The notes beneath the pieces are model-generated. The model was not told the DNA's origin. It saw nothing but the letters and a program-made list of their open reading frames with translations, and did not search any database. Source: a virus. Taken from it: 64,000 nt of DNA. Of this stretch, positions 62,261 through 64,000 are shown one piece after another; position 1 is the stretch's first letter, and every line of letters starts with the position of its first letter. The position numbers and the translations under genes are program-made. The stretch lies in the IMG/VR virus record IMGVR_UViG_3300013126_000014, positions 53,788 to 117,787 of that record; one strand, given 5' to 3'.

Positions 62261-62289
62261 ATTATACAGTCAAAAGACCAAAATGTCAA
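62261..62289 (-). promoter_or_regulatory. Perfect-consensus sigma70 promoter (minus strand)
   Basis: Read on the minus strand, TTGACA (62289-62284) and TATAAT (62266-62261) with a 17-base spacer. Both boxes and the spacing are ideal. As in the promoter at 33713, TG lies directly before TATAAT. It starts at the end of the 76-residue gene and would drive the genes down to thyA. Confidence 0.85.
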
Positions 62290-62290
62290 G

Positions 62291-62521
62291 TTATACAATC
62301 TTTCCTAACACTGTGTGAATTAATTGATCTAAGAGGTACTCGTAGTCTTGCTTACGTACATGTCTAGCCATGTAAAGCTCTTGAACTAACTCGTTACCAC
62401 TAGGACCAGCCCATTTAGTGCGAGTAGATGCCTTGCGACGTTTAAGTTCGTCAATTAGATCCTCAGTTTCAAAATCATCTAAGTCTACCCATGCTTCTGC
62501 TTCAACGTTAATATATGGCAT
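62291..62521 (-). CDS. Small hypothetical protein (76 aa)
   Basis: A 76-residue acidic-to-basic protein: MPYINVEAEAWVDLDDFETE, then LIDELKRRKASTRTKWAGPS and a C-terminal helix KQDYEYLLDQLIHTVLGKIV. The VDLDDFETEDLIDELKRR part looks like a surface helix with regular charge. I recognise related short frames in marine T4-like phages, without function. Stop and start overlap by one base with the gene upstream; the sigma70 promoter begins two bases after its stop. Confidence 0.65.
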   Translation of the reverse strand: MPYINVEAEAWVDLDDFETEDLIDELKRRKASTRTKWAGPSGNELVQELYMARHVRKQDYEYLLDQLIHTVLGKIV

Positions 62522-63033
62522 TATTTGCTCTCCAATTCTTTAAGAAAGTCTTCGGCTAGTTTATGTGAAGTAGGTGTTAAACCATCCCATGCCATGCCCC
62601 CTGCACCTTTGTATCCGGGATCATCACCAGCACTAGTCCAACTTGGTCCCCACATAGGTTTTGGACCGTTTGGATTAGTGCCAATCCAAGGGCCTGTACT
62701 GGGGCTAGTTACTGGCGCCCAAGGATTAGTTGGCGGACTATATGGTTGATATGGCTCTGCTCTAGGAGTAGGCATGCGGTTTCTTAGATCCTGTACTTCA
62801 TCCTCTAAGCGGCCTAAACGACGATTTAAGTTACGCATGTCGTCTAGCATACGTTCAAATGGGCCCATAACTTTTTCTTGCGGGCGTTCTGCTGTACATA
62901 GCACAGTAATAGTCAATAACGCACGCAAGGCGTCCTTAATGCGTTGATCATCTGACTCTAAGGCTGTGTCAAATATCTCAACGATTTGTTCTAAATCAAA
63001 GTCTTTCTGATCTTTTTCACGTCCTGAACTCAT
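62521..63033 (-). CDS. Hypothetical protein with coiled coil and proline-rich tail (170 aa)
   Basis: A 170-residue protein. Residues 1-55 are helical and acidic; 60-92 form a coiled coil (FERMLDDMRNLNRRLGRLED); 93-135 are Pro-rich with PYSPPTNPWAPV; the last 30 residues (AWDGLTPTSHKLAEDFLKEL) form another helix. The layout suggests a structural or scaffold-type early protein, perhaps multimeric. No family is recognised. It overlaps the gene upstream by 4 bases. Confidence 0.6.
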   Translation of the reverse strand: MSSGREKDQKDFDLEQIVEIFDTALESDDQRIKDALRALLTITVLCTAERPQEKVMGPFERMLDDMRNLNRRLGRLEDEVQDLRNRMPTPRAEPYQPYSPPTNPWAPVTSPSTGPWIGTNPNGPKPMWGPSWTSAGDDPGYKGAGGMAWDGLTPTSHKLAEDFLKELESK

Positions 63034-63272
63034 AGTTTATCCTCGTGTCTAACATTATAAATGTTAACATCAACGGCATAGCCTAGCAAGCCTACCATAA
63101 GGAATACACCCCTATGATCACCCCTAAAGTTGATGCGCCCGTCAATCATAATCCAACTGTGTGTAGCATACAGGTTAAGTTCCCAAGCCCAGTTTTTAGT
63201 AAACTTGCCCCATAAACCTTTGAGAATTTGCCAACGATCACTGCGCCAATTTAAGAAAAATGTAAAACTCAT
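63030..63272 (-). CDS. Small hypothetical protein (80 aa)
   Basis: An 80-residue aromatic-rich protein: FTFFLNWRSDRWQILKGLWG, ELNLYATHSWIMIDGRINFR, GVFLMVGLLGYAVDVNIYNV. It has alternating hydrophobic strands and resembles small hypotheticals of marine T4-like phages (the NWRSDRWQ... and DHRG... parts). No clear membrane segment, though GVFLMVGLLGYAV could be one. Overlaps neighbours on both sides by 4 bases. Confidence 0.62.
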   Translation of the reverse strand: MSFTFFLNWRSDRWQILKGLWGKFTKNWAWELNLYATHSWIMIDGRINFRGDHRGVFLMVGLLGYAVDVNIYNVRHEDKL

Positions 63273-63544
63273 TTACTAATCCTTTTCCGAGTTTCTGCTT
63301 GTTCTTTACTAAAGTTCTCGCGGTACTCTTTGTAGGTCTTTTTAAAGTAAAAGAAAGGCCAAAATACCACACTGCCTACAGCATAGATAATACCCATTAA
63401 AAATGCCGCTATAACAAATCCAATATTAATAACAGGGCTTACTATCATCCAAAAGGCAAACTGCCAAGCTGTTAGTGGCTTACCGTCAGCTCGTTCACAG
63501 TAAAACCACCAACCATAATCAACCAGTGTACTTGTTTTATACAT
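63269..63544 (-). CDS. Small two-helix membrane protein (91 aa)
   Basis: A 91-residue protein with hydrophobic segments at about 28-50 (FAFWMIVSPVINIGFVIAAF) and 50-68 (MGIIYAVGSVVFWPFFYF), followed by a charged C-terminal tail (KKTYKEYRENFSKEQAETRK). It is likely an inner-membrane protein with a cytoplasmic tail, possibly acting in host takeover or superinfection control; this is only context. It begins two bases after the upstream stop. Confidence 0.68.
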   Translation of the reverse strand: MYKTSTLVDYGWWFYCERADGKPLTAWQFAFWMIVSPVINIGFVIAAFLMGIIYAVGSVVFWPFFYFKKTYKEYRENFSKEQAETRKRISK

Positions 63545-63546
63545 TA

Positions 63547-63849
63547 TTAATGCCTTGTATTATTGAACGGAAATTTAACAAATCCGTTGTCATCAAAACC
63601 ATATTCCTCGTCTAGTTCATGGGCCTTGTTTGCTAAATCTTCTGCTAGCTCGGCAGAAGTATCGTATCCTAGCTCATCGAGATCAACCAGAGTGGACTTT
63701 TCTAATAATTCTCCGCTCTCGGCAAGTTCTTTAATATGAGCCACTAGCTCGTCCAACTCTTCTTGGGTGCCTTCAAAGTCATCGAAGCAACCTTCTGCAA
63801 ATACAATTTTCATTGGTTTACCTTCACCGTCTTTATCTTGATCGCTCAT
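63547..63849 (-). CDS. Small acidic conserved phage protein (100 aa)
   Basis: A 100-residue strongly acidic protein with IVFAEGCFDDFEGTQEELDE as the characteristic block (residues 15-34), then helical ELDELVAHIKELAESG and AELAEDLANKAHELDEEYGF. I recognise the EGxFDDFEGTQEEL pattern from short proteins of T4-like marine phages; function unknown. Its charge could mimic DNA. ATGA overlap joins it to the gene upstream. Confidence 0.68.
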   Translation of the reverse strand: MSDQDKDGEGKPMKIVFAEGCFDDFEGTQEELDELVAHIKELAESGELLEKSTLVDLDELGYDTSAELAEDLANKAHELDEEYGFDDNGFVKFPFNNTRH

Positions 63850-63998
63850 TTTGCCTCCATCTCCTTAAGTACACCTTCTAAGAATTGATTAATTTCTTTA
63901 GCTAAGGGATTACCTGCTTTACGTAGCTCTTGTTCAGCTTGTGCTAAAAACATACATGCTACGCGAAATTCTAAACTAGTACTACGTGGATCTGCCAT
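63846..63998 (-). CDS. Small hypothetical protein at the right edge (50 aa)
   Basis: A frame from ATG 63998 to TGA 63846, beginning MADPRSTSLEFRVACMFLAQ and ending EGVLKEMEAK: a short helical hairpin. It overlaps the next gene by ATGA. A start beyond the window edge cannot be excluded, so the N-terminus is uncertain. Confidence 0.55.
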   Translation of the reverse strand: MADPRSTSLEFRVACMFLAQAEQELRKAGNPLAKEINQFLEGVLKEMEAK

Positions 63999-64000
63999 TG

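Noticed and set aside
1-64000. tRNA genes, integrase, transposase or attachment sites
   Set aside because: I saw no cloverleaf-like sequences, recombinase motifs or terminal inverted repeats; small tRNAs could still be missed by eye.

Overview
The window is a piece of a large T4-like (Straboviridae/Kyanoviridae-type) myovirus genome, AT-rich and most like the marine relatives of T4 (cyanophages, pelagiphages). This rests on protein families I recognise by eye: recombination endonuclease gp46/gp47, late sigma factor gp55, baseplate proteins gp53, gp5, gp25, gp6 and a giant gp7-like protein, tail-fibre-like proteins, ThyA, DHFR, dCMP deaminase and many small conserved phage hypotheticals. I see no capsid, polymerase or tRNA gene here. 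The host cannot be read from the sequence.

Layout. (1) 1-4783, minus strand: gp46 (runs off the left edge), gp47, an unexpected radical SAM protein, and gp55, all with overlapping ends. (2) 4856-33712, plus strand: the baseplate and tail module. Four putative gp55-type late promoters (ATAAATA) lie in it. The gp7-like protein is 4322 residues and carries what looks like a seven-bladed FG-GAP propeller. (3) 33713-33772: a perfect-consensus sigma70 promoter overlapping a strong terminator hairpin. (4) 33789-44980, plus strand: twelve genes, each overlapping the next. They encode glycosyltransferase-like proteins, five radical SAM enzymes and a 2-oxoglutarate oxygenase. (5) 44967-47671, minus strand: two more radical SAM genes. 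(6) 47725-54876, plus strand: another radical SAM gene, an unknown protein, two SGNH hydrolases with a 33-residue micro-ORF between them, a NodU-type carbamoyltransferase, dCMP deaminase and a two-domain glycosyltransferase-like protein. (7) 54860-63998, minus strand: sugar aminotransferase, sugar epimerase, thyA, DHFR and a string of small early-type genes served by two clear sigma70 promoters.

The most unusual content is the 33.8-56.9 kb region. Eight radical SAM proteins there (nine in the window) sit with sugar- and carbamoyl-transfer enzymes, an oxygenase, esterase-like hydrolases and a nucleotide-sugar aminotransferase/epimerase pair. Six of the radical SAM proteins carry extra cysteines before the core CxxxCxxC, which looks like an N-terminal (permuted) auxiliary Fe-S domain, and they fall into two subfamilies. 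Tight gene overlap suggests one co-expressed pathway. Plausible products are a modified glycan (virion or host surface), a hypermodified nucleotide or a modified peptide; the sequence alone does not decide among them.
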